A DNA stretch of 64,000 nt from an uncultured Paracoccaceae bacterium (GCA_947497185.1 CANMFL010000005.1:1-64000), one strand, 5' to 3'. Positions 9,516 to 19,241 are shown, counted from the stretch's first letter. A program made the numbers and translations. Notes: generated by a model from the letters alone, not told the origin.

Positions 9516-10129
9516 CCCCAGCTATAATTGAACGACACGGTAATCCGTTCTTCTTCGGCCATGTTCATCGGTACCTCGTGGCGCAGCCAGCTTTCCCACA
9601 GCAGCACATCGCCGACTTCAGGTTTCACATAGACAAACTGCTTCAGCTGCTCAGGGGCCGTCTTTAGCCGTCCGGGGGCCGCCATCATCATCGCCAAGCG
9701 CGGGTCTTCGAATTTGATAGCACTCGTACCTTCAGGCATCGCCACATAGGTCGTGCCGGAAATCACCGAATGCGGGTGGATGTGCGCGGTGTGAATGCCG
9801 CCTTCGGGTAGGATATTGATCCACAAATCTTCGAGTTTGAGTTCCTTATCCCCCAGATCAAAATGACATTCTTTCGCGAACGCGGCCACGTGCTTGTCCA
9901 ATGCTGCCACCAATTCCTTAAAAATTGGAAAACGCCACGGCAAATCGGTCAGCGACGCATAAGACGTGTAGCCGGGGAATTCGTTCGCCTCGCACCAATC
10001 CTGACCAGCCTCATCGTCGTTGGCGATCACATCGCAGGACGTGGCGAGTTCCGCTTGATCTATCGTGCCAAGGTCGGACAAGGCCGCGCGGTAGAGTGGG
10101 GTGGTGAACAGATTGGTGACGATGGCCAT
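9512..10129 (-). CDS. Putative 2OG-Fe(II) oxygenase, TIGR02466 type (205 aa)
   Basis: The protein fits the family of putative 2-oxoglutarate/iron oxygenases. GGIHTAHIHPHSVISGTTYV carries the His-rich iron site (H116, H118, H120 region), RHEVP supplies a second His (H184), and ERITVSFN holds the Arg (R195) that would bind 2-oxoglutarate. Members resemble prolyl hydroxylases; the substrate is unknown. The start at 10129 follows AAAGGATCC. The gene just upstream on the same strand begins 500 nt away with its own ribosome-binding site, and 15 nt separate the two, so they may be cotranscribed. Confidence 0.82.
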   Translation of the reverse strand: MAIVTNLFTTPLYRAALSDLGTIDQAELATSCDVIANDDEAGQDWCEANEFPGYTSYASLTDLPWRFPIFKELVAALDKHVAAFAKECHFDLGDKELKLEDLWINILPEGGIHTAHIHPHSVISGTTYVAMPEGTSAIKFEDPRLAMMMAAPGRLKTAPEQLKQFVYVKPEVGDVLLWESWLRHEVPMNMAEEERITVSFNYSWG

Positions 10130-10144
10130 AACGGATCCTTTTGA

Positions 10145-10639
10145 TTACAGCCCGGTCAGAGGCATGACGTCGATTGAGTAGACGATCGACAGAAACAAAT
10201 ACAGCGCCCCTAGCGAAATCATCAGAATTAAGATGCCGACGATAGGCGAGGTGACTTCGAACTTACCGTCCCCGAACGAAAGTTTCGAAGTCGTGTCATG
10301 TACGAGCGGTGTGGCGTCGGTCTCGTCAGCACGCTTTAGACGAACCTGTGGTTGGCGTTTCATCGTGTGCCAAAGCTGAAATCCCGCGAACAATACACCC
10401 GCCGCGGTCAGCAGCATAACCATGGTCAGGATGCGATCCGAGGTACGAAGTTGCCATTGCAGGACGGCGATTGCGTGCATTTCTAATTCGGTGATGAATT
10501 GGTCGCTGTGATCGCCAGTTGGCGCAAAAACCACAATCGGTTCATCCACGACGAAGTCAGCAGCCGCATGCTGATCGGCATGTGCGCTGGTAGCGAGCAA
10601 AGCAAAAATAAGTCCAAAGAGGGGGGCGAGGCGCTGCAT
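10145..10639 (-). CDS. Envelope protein with signal peptide and two membrane helices (164 aa)
   Basis: AAAGGAG in front of ATG 10639 fixes the start. A signal peptide (residues 1-21, ending AHA) precedes a short extracytoplasmic part of about 45 residues, then helices at about 70-90 and 132-154 flank a cytoplasmic loop of about 40 residues. No family recognised. It probably heads a two-gene transcript with the oxygenase downstream. It lies back-to-back with the rpmC promoter. Confidence 0.65.
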   Translation of the reverse strand: MQRLAPLFGLIFALLATSAHADQHAAADFVVDEPIVVFAPTGDHSDQFITELEMHAIAVLQWQLRTSDRILTMVMLLTAAGVLFAGFQLWHTMKRQPQVRLKRADETDATPLVHDTTSKLSFGDGKFEVTSPIVGILILMISLGALYLFLSIVYSIDVMPLTGL

Positions 10640-10789
10640 AATAGTGTCTCCTTTAAAATCTTGTGGAAATTTAGGAATGTTATGACCCAAGCATGCAGGG
10701 GCTCGCCTATCAGTGCTAGTCTCGATAACCATACCTGACGCCACCGATCCCACCCTGCGAAAACCTTTAAAACAAAGGGGCTTTAGGGG

Positions 10790-10818
10790 TTGCGAGACTC
10801 AGGTATCCCCCCTATACG
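10790..10818 (+). promoter_or_regulatory. Putative promoter of the spc block
   Basis: TTGCGA (10790-10795), 17 bp ending in six Cs, TATACG (10813-10818), 80 nt before rpmC. Confidence 0.6.
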
Positions 10819-10898
10819 GCCAACTTCTACCCAATCCACTGGATTCGTGGTGACGCAATTTGCGCGGCCGCCCAGTGTTTGAAACAAAGGAAAATGGC

Positions 10899-11105
10899 AT
10901 GAAAGCCAACGAGTTACGGGAAAAGACCCCGGATCAGCTCCGTGATGAGCTGTCGAATCTGAAAAAAGAATCATTCAACCTGCGCTTCCAGCAGGCCACT
11001 GGCCAAATGGAAAACACATCAGGTATTCGCGCTGCGCGTCGCAACGCCGCGAAAGTAAAAACAATTCTGAACGAAAAAGCAGCAGCCGCTGCGTCGGAGG
11101 CTTAA
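10899..11105 (+). CDS. rpmC: 50S ribosomal protein L29
   Basis: 68 residues starting [18 protein letters not shown] with the conserved [14 protein letters not shown]29 sits at the tunnel exit beside L23. AAGGA lies upstream. An overlapping ATG at 10894 opens only a two-codon frame. It is the first gene after the accessory block. Confidence 0.97.
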   Translation: MKANELREKTPDQLRDELSNLKKESFNLRFQQATGQMENTSGIRAARRNAAKVKTILNEKAAAAASEA

Positions 11106-11108
11106 TCA

Positions 11109-11339
11109 ATGCCTAAGCGTATCCTTACTGGGGTTGTGACAAGCAACCAGAACGAACAGACCGTAACTGTGTCTGTTGAGCGTCGTTATAAGCACCCGTT
11201 GCTTCAGAAAACTATTCGTAAGTCCAAAAAATACCGGGCCCACGATGAGCAGAATACCTTTAACGTAGGTGATCAAGTTCGCATTCAAGAATGTGCGCCT
11301 AAGTCAAAAACGAAACGCTGGGAAGTCATCGCTTCTTAA
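11109..11339 (+). CDS. rpsQ: 30S ribosomal protein S17
   Basis: 76 residues with the S17 signature in the [21 protein letters not shown] region. It binds 16S rRNA early in assembly. It begins 3 nt after rpmC. The 80 nt between it and rplN hold a G+C-rich dyad (CCCCCGGAC...) with no T run and no convincing promoter. Confidence 0.97.
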   Translation: MPKRILTGVVTSNQNEQTVTVSVERRYKHPLLQKTIRKSKKYRAHDEQNTFNVGDQVRIQECAPKSKTKRWEVIAS

Positions 11340-11419
11340 GCGGTAACCAACAGTATTAACGAAACCCTGGGCCCCCGGACGGAAATCGGGACTACGCCCA
11401 TAGGTCGGAGAGAATCTAA

Positions 11420-11788
11420 ATGATCCAGATGCAAACCAACCTAGATGTGGCTGACAACAGCGGCGCCCGCCGTGTTCAGTGCATTAAGGTTCTGGGTGGT
11501 TCCCATCGTCGTTACGCGAGTGTCGGTGACATTATCGTCGTATCGGTGAAGGAAGCCATTCCACGCGGTCGCGTAAAGAAAGGTGACGTGCGTAAAGCCG
11601 TCGTCGTACGTACCGCCAAAGAAGTTCGTCGCGCAGACGGCACAGCAATCCGTTTTGATAAAAACGCTGCTGTGATCCTGAACAACAACAATGAGCCAGT
11701 AGGTACACGTATCTTTGGACCAGTTGTTCGCGAATTGCGTGCGAAAAACTTTATGAAAATCATCTCACTCGCTCCGGAGGTGCTGTAA
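11420..11788 (+). CDS. rplN: 50S ribosomal protein L14
   Basis: 122 residues, exactly the usual length, beginning [20 protein letters not shown]14 forms an intersubunit bridge and is the binding site of the silencing factor RsfS. GGAGAG precedes the start. rplX follows after 2 nt. Confidence 0.98.
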   Translation: MIQMQTNLDVADNSGARRVQCIKVLGGSHRRYASVGDIIVVSVKEAIPRGRVKKGDVRKAVVVRTAKEVRRADGTAIRFDKNAAVILNNNNEPVGTRIFGPVVRELRAKNFMKIISLAPEVL

Positions 11789-11790
11789 CA

Positions 11791-12096
11791 ATGGCTGCTA
11801 AACTCCGTAAAGGTGACAGCGTCGTCGTATTGGCTGGCAAAGACAAAGGGTCAAAGGGGACTATCTCCTCTATCGATCCAAAGTCTGGCAAAGCAATTGT
11901 AGACGGTGTGAACATCTCTATTCGCCACACAAAACAATCCCAGAACGCTCAGGGCGGCAAAATTGCGAAAGCAATGCCAATCCAGTTGAGCAACTTGGCT
12001 ATTGTTGATGCAAATGGCAAAGCAACCCGCGTTGGCTTCCGTATGGATGGCGACAGCAAGGTGCGCTTCGCGAAAACAACAGGGGATGCGATCTAA
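11791..12096 (+). CDS. rplX: 50S ribosomal protein L24
   Basis: 101 residues with the KOW motif near the start ([19 protein letters not shown]). L24 starts 50S assembly on 23S rRNA domain I. It overlaps rplE by one base (TAATG). Confidence 0.98.
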   Translation: MAAKLRKGDSVVVLAGKDKGSKGTISSIDPKSGKAIVDGVNISIRHTKQSQNAQGGKIAKAMPIQLSNLAIVDANGKATRVGFRMDGDSKVRFAKTTGDAI

Positions 12097-12659
12097 TGCT
12101 TGATACCGCAAACTACACCCCGCGCTTGAAAACAGCTTACTTCGACACCGTCCGTGCGACGATGAAAGAAGAATTCGGCTACAAAAACGACATGCAGATC
12201 CCGCGTTTGGACAAAATTGTTCTGAACATCGGCTGCGGTGCAGAAGCTGTCCGTGACAGCAAGAAAGCAAAGTCGGCTCAAGAAGATCTGTCTACAATCG
12301 CCGGTCAAAAAGCGATGACAACGAAAGCCAAGAAATCCATCGCTGGTTTCCGCGTTCGTGAAGACATGCCTCTTGGTGCAAAAGTGACCCTTCGTGGTGA
12401 CAAAATGTACGAATTCCTTGATCGTCTGATCACAGTTGCAATGCCACGTATCCGCGATTTCCGCGGCATCTCTGGTAAATCTTTCGACGGTCGCGGCAAC
12501 TACGCCACTGGCCTGAAAGAGCACATTGTGTTCCCGGAAATCAACTTTGATAAAGTTGACGAAAACTGGGGCATGGACATCGTAATCTGCACGACCGCCG
12601 ATAGCGACGCTGAAGCAAAAGCATTGTTGAAAGCTTTCAACATGCCTTTCAACAGCTAA
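12096..12659 (+). CDS. rplE: 50S ribosomal protein L5
   Basis: 187 residues with the signature [15 protein letters not shown] in the N-terminal part and [18 protein letters not shown] in the C-terminal part. L5 binds 5S rRNA and bridges to S13. It is about eight residues longer at the N-terminus than the E. coli protein. Confidence 0.98.
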   Translation: MLDTANYTPRLKTAYFDTVRATMKEEFGYKNDMQIPRLDKIVLNIGCGAEAVRDSKKAKSAQEDLSTIAGQKAMTTKAKKSIAGFRVREDMPLGAKVTLRGDKMYEFLDRLITVAMPRIRDFRGISGKSFDGRGNYATGLKEHIVFPEINFDKVDENWGMDIVICTTADSDAEAKALLKAFNMPFNS

Positions 12660-12679
12660 GCGGTAGGGAGAATTTAGAT

Positions 12680-12985
12680 ATGGCTAAGAAATCCATGATC
12701 GCGCGTGAAGTAAAACGCGAGAAGCTGGTCAAGCAGTATGCTGAAAAGCGTGCCGGTTTGAAAGCAATCATCAACGACAAAGAGAAGCCAGTAGAAGAGC
12801 GTTTCAAGGCAACACTTGAACTCGCAAAACTGCCACGCAACTCGTCCGCTGTTCGCCTGCACAACCGGTGCCAGCTGACAGGTCGTCCACACGCTTACTA
12901 CCGTAAGCTCAAGATCAGCCGGATCGCACTGCGGGACCTTGGTTCCAATGGCGAAATTCCCGGCATGGTCAAGTCAAGCTGGTAA
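12680..12985 (+). CDS. rpsN: 30S ribosomal protein S14
   Basis: 101 residues, the long zinc-free form: the CxxC pairs of the short form are absent. The signature is [20 protein letters not shown]14 lies in the 30S head near S3 and S10. It sits 20 nt after rplE, with AGGGAG upstream. Confidence 0.98.
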   Translation: MAKKSMIAREVKREKLVKQYAEKRAGLKAIINDKEKPVEERFKATLELAKLPRNSSAVRLHNRCQLTGRPHAYYRKLKISRIALRDLGSNGEIPGMVKSSW

Positions 12986-12998
12986 GGGAGCATAATAG

Positions 12999-13391
12999 AT
13001 GAACGATCCTATCGGTGATATGCTCACACGTATCCGCAACAGCCAACTTCGTGGAAAGTCCACGGTTGAATCACCTGCTTCTAAAGCACGCGTTTCAGTC
13101 CTGAACGTTCTGGCAGACGAAGGCTACATTCGCGGCTATGAGCTCACGACTGGCAAAGATGGCCACCCGGCTATCGAGATCAGCCTGAAATACTACGAAG
13201 GCGAAGCCGTCATTCGCGAAGTGAAACGGGTTTCAAAACCTGGTCGTCGCGTTTACGTCAGCGTCAATGACATCCCATCCGTCCGTCAGGGCTTGGGTGT
13301 GTCGATTGTCTCCACCTCTAAGGGTGTGATGACGGATGCAAGCGCACGGGCGGCCAACATTGGCGGCGAAGTGCTCTGCACCGTATTCTAA
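12999..13391 (+). CDS. rpsH: 30S ribosomal protein S8
   Basis: 130 residues starting [19 protein letters not shown] and ending with the conserved GGEVLCTVF. In E. coli S8 also represses the spc operon by binding rplE mRNA; no such site was sought in detail here. AGGGAG precedes the start. Confidence 0.98.
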   Translation: MNDPIGDMLTRIRNSQLRGKSTVESPASKARVSVLNVLADEGYIRGYELTTGKDGHPAIEISLKYYEGEAVIREVKRVSKPGRRVYVSVNDIPSVRQGLGVSIVSTSKGVMTDASARAANIGGEVLCTVF

Positions 13392-13401
13392 GGAGAATTC
13401 G

Positions 13402-13935
13402 ATGTCTCGTATTGGTAAAAAAGCGGTTGAACTGGCATCTGGCGTATCTGCGTCCGTGTCCGGCCAAACCATTGAAGTCAAAGGCCCTAAGGGCACACGT
13501 AGCTTCAAAGCAACAGACGACGTGACGATCACAGTAGACGGCCAGTCCGTTTCCGTGACCCCACGTGGTAAATCCAAGCGCGCGCGCCAGCAGTGGGGCA
13601 TGACCCGCACTATGGTTGCGAACTTGGCCACCGGCGTCTCCGAAGGTTTCAAGAAACAACTTGAAATCAACGGTGTTGGTTATCGTGCAACAATGCAGGG
13701 CAACACCCTGAAATTGGCGCTCGGCTACAGCCACGACGTTAACTTTGAAGTGCCAGAAGGGGTCACAGTCACTGCACCTAAGCAGACTGAGATCACCGTG
13801 GAAGGTATCGACCAACAGCTTGTAGGTCAGGTCGCGGCGAATATCCGCGCTTGGCGTAAGCCCGAGCCATATAAAGGCAAGGGTATCAAGTACAAGGACG
13901 AATACATCTTCCGCAAAGAAGGCAAGAAGAAGTAA
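13402..13935 (+). CDS. rplF: 50S ribosomal protein L6
   Basis: 177 residues from ATG 13402 ([15 protein letters not shown]); AAGGAG lies eight nt upstream. The frame extends back into rpsH but the family start and the ribosome-binding site exclude that. The C-terminal signature is [17 protein letters not shown]6 is near the sarcin-ricin loop and the factor-binding site. Confidence 0.98.
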   Translation: MSRIGKKAVELASGVSASVSGQTIEVKGPKGTRSFKATDDVTITVDGQSVSVTPRGKSKRARQQWGMTRTMVANLATGVSEGFKKQLEINGVGYRATMQGNTLKLALGYSHDVNFEVPEGVTVTAPKQTEITVEGIDQQLVGQVAANIRAWRKPEPYKGKGIKYKDEYIFRKEGKKK

Positions 13936-13946
13936 GGACGTAGACA

Positions 13947-14312
13947 ATGGCAAACTCGAAAAGAACTCTGTTCTTGAAGCGCCGCTTGCGCGTTCGGAAC
14001 AAACTGCGGAAAGTTACTGCCAACCAGGGTCGTCCCCGGTTGTCCGTGCACCGCTCCAACAAAAACATCAGCGTCCAGCTGATCGACGATGTGAACGGCG
14101 TAACACTCGCTTCCGCATCTTCGCTCGAAAAGGACTTGGGTTTTTACGGCAAGAACAACGTCGAAGCGGCGAAAAAAGTGGGCGCGGCTATTGCCGAGCG
14201 TGCTAAAAAAGCTGGCGTTGAAGTTGCTTTCTTTGACCGTGGTGGTTTCCTCTTCCACGGTAAGATCAAAGCATTGGCCGATGCGGCCCGTGAAGGCGGT
14301 CTGAAGATCTAA
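13947..14312 (+). CDS. rplR: 50S ribosomal protein L18
   Basis: 121 residues with [17 protein letters not shown] and the C-terminal [20 protein letters not shown]. It binds 5S rRNA with L5 and L25. It is followed by a hairpin-containing 122-nt gap before rpsE, unusual within this operon. Confidence 0.98.
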   Translation: MANSKRTLFLKRRLRVRNKLRKVTANQGRPRLSVHRSNKNISVQLIDDVNGVTLASASSLEKDLGFYGKNNVEAAKKVGAAIAERAKKAGVEVAFFDRGGFLFHGKIKALADAAREGGLKI

Positions 14313-14321
14313 ACGAAAAGT

Positions 14322-14350
14322 AGGCGGCTTGGGGTTCCCTCAGGCCGCCT
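14322..14350 (+). promoter_or_regulatory. Hairpin between rplR and rpsE
   Basis: AGGCGGC / GCCGCCT stem with a 15-nt loop and no T run, followed by a second dyad GATAGG / CCTATC at about 14364-14379. It could be a processing or attenuation site; no promoter with good spacing was seen in this gap. Confidence 0.4.
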
Positions 14351-14434
14351 CGATAATCGGGGATAGGTCCGCCTATCACTGCGATTGACACTTAATTGGC
14401 GCCAAACCGCGCCACCTGAATAAGGACTGCATCT

Positions 14435-15016
14435 ATGGCAGAACGTGATAACAACCGGGGCGGCAACCGTCGCAACCGTGAAGAGCAAGCACCAGAATTC
14501 GCTGACCGTTTGGTTGCGATTAACCGTGTGTCCAAGACCGTTAAGGGTGGTAAGCGTTTTGGCTTCGCCGCACTTGTCGTTGTTGGCGACCAAAAAGGCC
14601 GCGTCGGCTTTGGCAAAGGTAAAGCGAAGGAAGTTCCTGAAGCGATCCGTAAAGCCACTGAGCAAGCAAAGCGTCAGATGATCCGCGTTGCGCTCAAAGA
14701 CGGCCGCACATTGCACCACGACACCAAAGGCCGTCACGGCGCTGGTAAAGTTGTCATGCGGACAGCCCCAGTTGGTACAGGCATCATCGCCGGTGGTCCA
14801 ATGCGTGCAGTATTCGAAATGTTGGGTGTTCAGGACGTTGTGTCCAAATCCATCGGGTCTCAAAACCCTTACAACATGATCCGCGCGACCATTGATGGTC
14901 TCAAAGCAGAGCAATCCCCACGCAACGTCGCACAGCGCCGTGGCAAGAAAGTTGCTGACATCCTGCCAAAGCGTGACGATGCACCAGCGGCTGCCGCTGA
15001 AACCGAGGAGGCCTAA
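14435..15016 (+). CDS. rpsE: 30S ribosomal protein S5
   Basis: 193 residues. It shows the double-stranded-RNA-binding-like N-terminal domain with [19 protein letters not shown] and the C-terminal part [18 protein letters not shown]. An acidic Ala-rich tail ([11 protein letters not shown]) is extra. S5 takes part in decoding accuracy and mRNA unwinding. It is followed 3 nt later by rpmD. Confidence 0.98.
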   Translation: MAERDNNRGGNRRNREEQAPEFADRLVAINRVSKTVKGGKRFGFAALVVVGDQKGRVGFGKGKAKEVPEAIRKATEQAKRQMIRVALKDGRTLHHDTKGRHGAGKVVMRTAPVGTGIIAGGPMRAVFEMLGVQDVVSKSIGSQNPYNMIRATIDGLKAEQSPRNVAQRRGKKVADILPKRDDAPAAAAETEEA

Positions 15017-15019
15017 ATC

Positions 15020-15208
15020 ATGGCTAAAACAATCGTTGTAAAACAGATTGGTTCTCCAATCCGTCGTCCAGCTAAACAGCGCGCAACGCTGATCGGCTTG
15101 GGCCTGAACAAAATGAACCGTGTGAACGAACTGGAAGACACACCTTCCGTTCGCGGCATGGTAAACAAGATTTCTCACATGGTAGAAATCATCGAAGAAA
15201 AAGGCTAA
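15020..15208 (+). CDS. rpmD: 50S ribosomal protein L30
   Basis: 62 residues with [19 protein letters not shown] and the pattern [17 protein letters not shown]. It is the last gene before a strong terminator; rplO, usually adjacent, comes 1.3 kb later after the DUF3800 gene. Confidence 0.97.
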   Translation: MAKTIVVKQIGSPIRRPAKQRATLIGLGLNKMNRVNELEDTPSVRGMVNKISHMVEIIEEKG

Positions 15209-15256
15209 GGCCCAACGCTTCGATCGGGCAGGGGAGACCTTGCCACCGAAATAAAG

Positions 15257-15288
15257 AACGCCTCGCAGGAAACTGCGGGGCGTTTTTT
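15257..15288 (+). terminator. Intrinsic terminator after rpmD
   Basis: Twelve-base-pair stem AACGCCTCGCAG / CTGCGGGGCGTT with a GAAA loop and a run of six Ts. Confidence 0.93.
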
Positions 15289-15409
15289 CTATCAATTTTT
15301 AGCGTTTATCTTGACTAAATTCGGCAGGGTGACCATATTAAAATTGTTCGCAATGCTCGAATACGCTGGCTAGCCCAGCCGTGCTTCTCGCTAGAGCATT
15401 GTGAACTAA

Positions 15410-16123
15410 CTACCTCCCGAAATTCCAAATTGAAAAACGATTTTGATTTAGATTGAAATCGTGGTCCCAATTTGAGACTGGTGATTTCTCCAAAATGTAA
15501 TCTGCTAGACCTGCCTTATGTGTTGCAAGGGAACGCTGTTCTCTAAGCGCAGCCATCGATCCGATTACAATGTCTAGCATTTGTAAGATATTGTGCTTCG
15601 CAGACGGAACGGGCTTTATCGCGCGAATGCAATTAGGTTTTGCACTGTATTTTTTATAAGCGGCTGCGCATATCGCTTCACGAAATCTCACTACTTCTGC
15701 TGAGTCATTTCCGTGATCGGGATAGATTTCAATTCTCGCAGATCCCCCGTATCTGCGGCCAATTTGATGTAACATCAATTGGTAGTAGAGCTTGTTCACG
15801 CTAGCCTCGGGGCTTCCTCGACCGGTTCTATGGTGATCAAACTCAGCAAAATCGCATACAATCGAGTGAAAGTGCAGATGTCTGTTTTCTATAGAGTGAA
15901 AGAAGAGGTCGACCGCGCTTTTGTAAGCTTGGGTTTTGTTTCCTCCTCGAAACCCAGACCACTTAAACTCTCCCTTCATTTCTATGGTTGATTTAATGGT
16001 ATCCAACGCAGCATTGAGTTGTAGAACTCTTTTCGGTGTCGCCGAAACGCCTCCCAGCACAACATACTTATGTCCGCGGTGGCTGCTGCTATCACAGTAG
16101 AACTCTAAAATGGGAAGCTTCAT
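15410..16123 (-). CDS. DUF3800 family protein (237 aa)
   Basis: The N-terminus EFYCDSSSHRGHKYVVLGGV matches the start of DUF3800 proteins, in which a conserved Asp (here D11) follows a beta strand of an RNase-H-like fold. IEIYPDHGNDSAE in the middle and HNILQMLDIVIGSMAAL near the end fit the other acidic positions (D168 region and the QMLD motif). DUF3800 proteins occur in defence islands, prophages and abortive-infection contexts, but none has a settled function that I know. The gene is distinctly AT-rich against the ribosomal genes around it and lies on the opposite strand, which suggests acquisition by transfer. No partner gene, integrase or repeat border was seen. Confidence 0.82.
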   Translation of the reverse strand: MKLPILEFYCDSSSHRGHKYVVLGGVSATPKRVLQLNAALDTIKSTIEMKGEFKWSGFRGGNKTQAYKSAVDLFFHSIENRHLHFHSIVCDFAEFDHHRTGRGSPEASVNKLYYQLMLHQIGRRYGGSARIEIYPDHGNDSAEVVRFREAICAAAYKKYSAKPNCIRAIKPVPSAKHNILQMLDIVIGSMAALREQRSLATHKAGLADYILEKSPVSNWDHDFNLNQNRFSIWNFGR

Positions 16124-16308
16124 TAATTAACAATCGTTTAATATGGTGCTCCAAGCACAATATGGCGGTGAGTGAAGCGCCACAACTCCATTCTGGGTTG
16201 CGATGCCGTGTCGTTTGTTAATCAACATCTGTGCTATTGCGGGTTCTCGGGAGCTATTCCTTCGATCCACCCGCACTGTTGGTTAACCTACACATCCCAT
16301 CCAGCCCA

Positions 16309-16336
16309 GTGCACGTGTTGTGCACAGCTTGTGCAC
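16309..16336. repeat. Three GTGCAC palindromes at 11-bp steps
   Basis: GTGCAC occurs at 16309, 16320 and 16331, an exact 11-bp period, so the three sites face nearly the same side of the helix. The array ends about 70 bp upstream of the -35 of the rplO promoter candidate. Confidence 0.6.
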
Positions 16337-16407
16337 GCGAGTCACATCTCAAAAACCACCACCTCGGCCCAAATTAACCTAATTTGCATCGCAGCCTGCG
16401 CATACAC

Positions 16408-16436
16408 TTGATCCATGCACCGCTCCCGTCTATACG
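16408..16436 (+). promoter_or_regulatory. Putative promoter of rplO (and secY-adk)
   Basis: TTGATC (16408-16413), 17 bp, TATACG (16431-16436). The -10 is identical to that of the rpmC candidate. Confidence 0.55.
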
Positions 16437-16530
16437 CGCCCAGTCGGACCTCGTAATCCGACTCATTTGAAACGCCGTGTGCCCCATTTCCGTCGCTGGA
16501 CGGGGTCCTCCGGCAATAGGAGAAGCGACA

Positions 16531-17013
16531 ATGTTTAAGTTGAACGAACTGTCTGACAACCCAGGCGCAACAACACGTAAAAAGCGCGTTGCACGTGGTC
16601 CAGGTTCTGGCAAAGGTAAAATGGGTGGCCGTGGTATTAAAGGTCAAAAATCCCGTTCTGGTGTAGCCATCAAAGGCTTCGAAGGCGGTCAAATGCCGAT
16701 TTACCAACGTCTTCCAAAGCGTGGTTTCAACAACATCAACGCCAAGACATACTCTGTTGTGAACCTTGGTTTGATCCAGAAATTCATCGACGCTGGCAAA
16801 ATCGACGCCAAAGCAGAGATCACAGAAGACGCGCTGATCGCATCCGGTCTGGTACGTCGTCTCAAGGACGGTATCCGCGTTCTTGCCAAAGGTGAGTTCA
16901 CTGCAAAAGCCAACATCACTGTTCACGGGGCCTCAAAAGGCGCTGTTGAAGCGGTTGAAAAGGCTGGCGGCAAGCTGACAACAACTGCTCCTGCGAAAGT
17001 AGTAGCCGAGTAA
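16531..17013 (+). CDS. rplO: 50S ribosomal protein L15
   Basis: 160 residues from ATG 16531, which has AGGAGA upstream. [13 protein letters not shown], the glycine- and lysine-rich arm [21 protein letters not shown] (core [12 protein letters not shown]), and the C-terminal [14 protein letters not shown] are typical. L15 is a late-assembly protein of the 50S. A terminator separates it from secY. Confidence 0.98.
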   Translation: MFKLNELSDNPGATTRKKRVARGPGSGKGKMGGRGIKGQKSRSGVAIKGFEGGQMPIYQRLPKRGFNNINAKTYSVVNLGLIQKFIDAGKIDAKAEITEDALIASGLVRRLKDGIRVLAKGEFTAKANITVHGASKGAVEAVEKAGGKLTTTAPAKVVAE

Positions 17014-17063
17014 GCCTTGTGAGCGGCCAATTGGTCGCTTACATACCAAACTCAAGTTTTCCC

Positions 17064-17100
17064 AAACGCCGCCACCCGGGAAACCGTTGGCGGCGTTTTT
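17064..17100 (+). terminator. Terminator-like hairpin just before secY
   Basis: Eleven-base-pair stem AAACGCCGCCA / TGGCGGCGTTT with a 13-nt loop and five Ts, ending 17 nt before the secY start. No room remains for a promoter between it and secY, so it probably works as an attenuator or partial terminator. Confidence 0.8.
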
Positions 17101-17117
17101 CATGAGAAGAGACCCAT

Positions 17118-18479
17118 ATGGCATCCGCAGCAGAGCAAATGGCATCCAACATGAGCTGGGGGGCGTTCGGTAAAGCAACAGAGTTGCGCCAACGTATCCT
17201 GTTCACACTTGGCCTTTTGATTGTATATCGACTTGGCACATTCATTCCCGTTCCGGGGATCGACGGTGCTGCCCTTCGTTCATTCATGGAGGACGCCCAA
17301 GCCGGAATCGGTGGCATCCTGTCGATGTTTACCGGTGGTGCGCTGTCCCGTATGGGCATCTTTGCTCTTGGGATCATGCCATATATCTCTGCATCTATTG
17401 TGATTCAGTTGTTGTCCACGATGTGGGAGCCGCTGAAGAACCTCAAAAAAGAGGGTGAGCAGGGGCGTCGCAAGATTAACCAATACACCCGCTATTTGAC
17501 GGTGATCGTAGCGACAGCACAGGCGTTTGGCCTTGCTGCATCACTAGAGGCTGGTGGCCTTGCATCCGATCCGGGTATCTTCTTCCAAGCGTCCTGCATT
17601 ATTACCATCGTTGGCGGCACCATGTTCCTGATGTGGTTGGGTGAGCAGATCACCGCACGCGGTATCGGTAACGGTATTTCCTTGATCATCTTCGTTGGTA
17701 TCATCGCAGAAGTGCCATCAGCGCTTGCGCAGTTCCTGTCCCAAGGCCGGTCCGGTGCGATCAGCCCTGTAGTGATCATCGGTGTGATCCTGATGGTGAT
17801 CGCGGTTCTGACGTTCGTTGTGTTCATGGAGCGCAGCTTGCGGAAGATCCACATTCAGTACCCACGCCAACAGCGCGGTATGAAGGTTTACGACAGCTCG
17901 TCCTCGCACTTGCCGATCAAGGTTAACCCTGCCGGTGTTATGCCAGCGATCTTTGCATCTGCATTGCTGTTGCTGCCAACAACGATCAGCACATTCTCTG
18001 GCGGCTCCACAAACCCAGTGATGTCCACGATCCTTGCGTACTTTGGCCCCGGCCAGCCGCTGTATCTGATCTTCTTCACGGCGATGATCATCTTCTTCAC
18101 TTACTTCTACACCAAAGAAGTGGCGTTTAAGACCGAAGAAGTCGCAGACAACCTCAAGAACCAGAACGGTTTTGTACCGGGCATCCGCCCAGGAAAAAAG
18201 ACTGCTGATTACCTTGATTACGTTGTGAACCGCATCCTTGTTCTTGGCTCTGGCTACCTTGCCTTGGTTGCACTGATGCCGGAAATCATCCGCTCGCAAC
18301 TGTCTATCCCGTTCTACTTTGGCGGCACGTCGATCCTGATTATCGTGTCTGTCGGGATGGATACGATCCAGCAAATCCAATCGCATCTGCTTGCTCATCA
18401 GTACGAAGGTCTGATTGAAAAATCGCAACTCCGTGGTAAACGCGGCGGAGCAAAACGCAAAGGACCATCTCGCCGATGA
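17118..18479 (+). CDS. secY: Preprotein translocase subunit SecY
   Basis: 453 residues with ten membrane helices. Recognisable parts are [20 protein letters not shown] at the start, [11 protein letters not shown], and [23 protein letters not shown] leading into helix 7. SecY is the pore of the Sec translocon and works with SecE and SecG (genes not in the window) and with YidC, encoded at 35 kb. It overlaps adk by 4 nt (ATGA). It is expressed by read-through of the hairpin after rplO. Confidence 0.98.
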   Translation: MASAAEQMASNMSWGAFGKATELRQRILFTLGLLIVYRLGTFIPVPGIDGAALRSFMEDAQAGIGGILSMFTGGALSRMGIFALGIMPYISASIVIQLLSTMWEPLKNLKKEGEQGRRKINQYTRYLTVIVATAQAFGLAASLEAGGLASDPGIFFQASCIITIVGGTMFLMWLGEQITARGIGNGISLIIFVGIIAEVPSALAQFLSQGRSGAISPVVIIGVILMVIAVLTFVVFMERSLRKIHIQYPRQQRGMKVYDSSSSHLPIKVNPAGVMPAIFASALLLLPTTISTFSGGSTNPVMSTILAYFGPGQPLYLIFFTAMIIFFTYFYTKEVAFKTEEVADNLKNQNGFVPGIRPGKKTADYLDYVVNRILVLGSGYLALVALMPEIIRSQLSIPFYFGGTSILIIVSVGMDTIQQIQSHLLAHQYEGLIEKSQLRGKRGGAKRKGPSRR

Positions 18480-19120
18480 ATATTATTCTGCTTGGACCGC
18501 CGGGGGCGGGTAAAGGAACACAGGCCCGTAAACTGGTCGAAGAGCGGAATATGGTTCAGCTGAGCACGGGTGACATGCTGCGCGCAGCAAAGTCATCCGG
18601 CACAGAGATGGGCAAGAAAGTCGCGGCTGTGATGGACGCAGGCAACCTTGTCACCGACGAGATCGTGATTGGTTTGATCCGTGAACAGCTAGAGGCGGAC
18701 AACGGCGCTGACGGCTATATCTTTGACGGCTTCCCACGCACGCTGCCACAGGCTGACGCGCTTGGCGAATTGCTGGCAGAGATGGACGAGACCTTGGACC
18801 GCGTGATCGAAATGCAAGTGGATGACGAAGCACTGGTTGCGCGTATCACAGCACGCTCAACATGCGGCGGCTGCGGTGAGGTCTACAACGACAACACCAA
18901 GCCGATCCCTGCGGATGGCAAATGCAGCAACTGCGGCGCCTCCGACTTCCAGCGCCGTGCGGATGATAACGAGGACAGCCTCAAGACACGCTTGTTGGCC
19001 TACTACAAACAGACATCACCGCTGGTCGGCTACTACTATGCAAAGGGCGATCTGTCCTCTGTGGATGGCTTGGCGTCGATGGACGAAGTTGCTGGCAGCA
19101 TTAAAGCCGCACTCGCATAA
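18476..19120 (+). CDS. adk: Adenylate kinase, zinc-lid form
   Basis: 214 residues. P-loop [10 protein letters not shown] at 7-16, and [10 protein letters not shown] at 83-92 for nucleotide binding. The LID carries C130, C133, C150 and C153, a complete four-cysteine zinc site of the kind found in many Gram-positive and alphaproteobacterial enzymes but not in E. coli. It interconverts ATP plus AMP with two ADP. Translation is coupled to secY through a 4-nt overlap, the usual arrangement. Confidence 0.98.
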   Translation: MNIILLGPPGAGKGTQARKLVEERNMVQLSTGDMLRAAKSSGTEMGKKVAAVMDAGNLVTDEIVIGLIREQLEADNGADGYIFDGFPRTLPQADALGELLAEMDETLDRVIEMQVDDEALVARITARSTCGGCGEVYNDNTKPIPADGKCSNCGASDFQRRADDNEDSLKTRLLAYYKQTSPLVGYYYAKGDLSSVDGLASMDEVAGSIKAALA

Positions 19121-19144
19121 ACGGTGTCCTTAGAAATTAGCAAT

Positions 19145-19172
19145 AGCCGTCTGAATAATCAGGCGGCTTTTC
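19145..19172 (+). terminator. Intrinsic terminator after adk
   Basis: Ten-pair stem AGCCGTCTGA / TCAGGCGGCT with one T-G pair, loop of four, then TTTT. Confidence 0.8.
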
Positions 19173-19212
19173 TGCTTTTGGAGAGGCTGCAATAGCCTGC
19201 GGATAAGGGGTC

Positions 19213-19241
19213 TTGACCCCCCGCGCGAACACTCCTAAACA
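19213..19241 (+). promoter_or_regulatory. Putative promoter of the alpha operon
   Basis: TTGACC (19213-19218), 17 bp, TAAACA (19236-19241), leaving a leader of about 150 nt before rpsM. The leader contains a GCCCGG / CCGGGC dyad near 19319-19339. Confidence 0.6.

Larger units (their letters stand above)
16124..16530 (+). other. Gap between the DUF3800 gene and rplO
   Basis: 407 nt without a supportable gene. The first 160 nt are AT-rich like the DUF3800 gene. It then holds three GTGCAC palindromes (16309-16336), a promoter candidate for rplO (16408-16436) and a leader of about 95 nt. Confidence 0.7.

Noticed and set aside
14309..15295. 328-codon open frame on the minus strand over rpsE and rpmD
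   Set aside because: Antisense shadow of rpsE and rpmD; low-complexity, Cys- and His-rich translation without ribosome-binding site.
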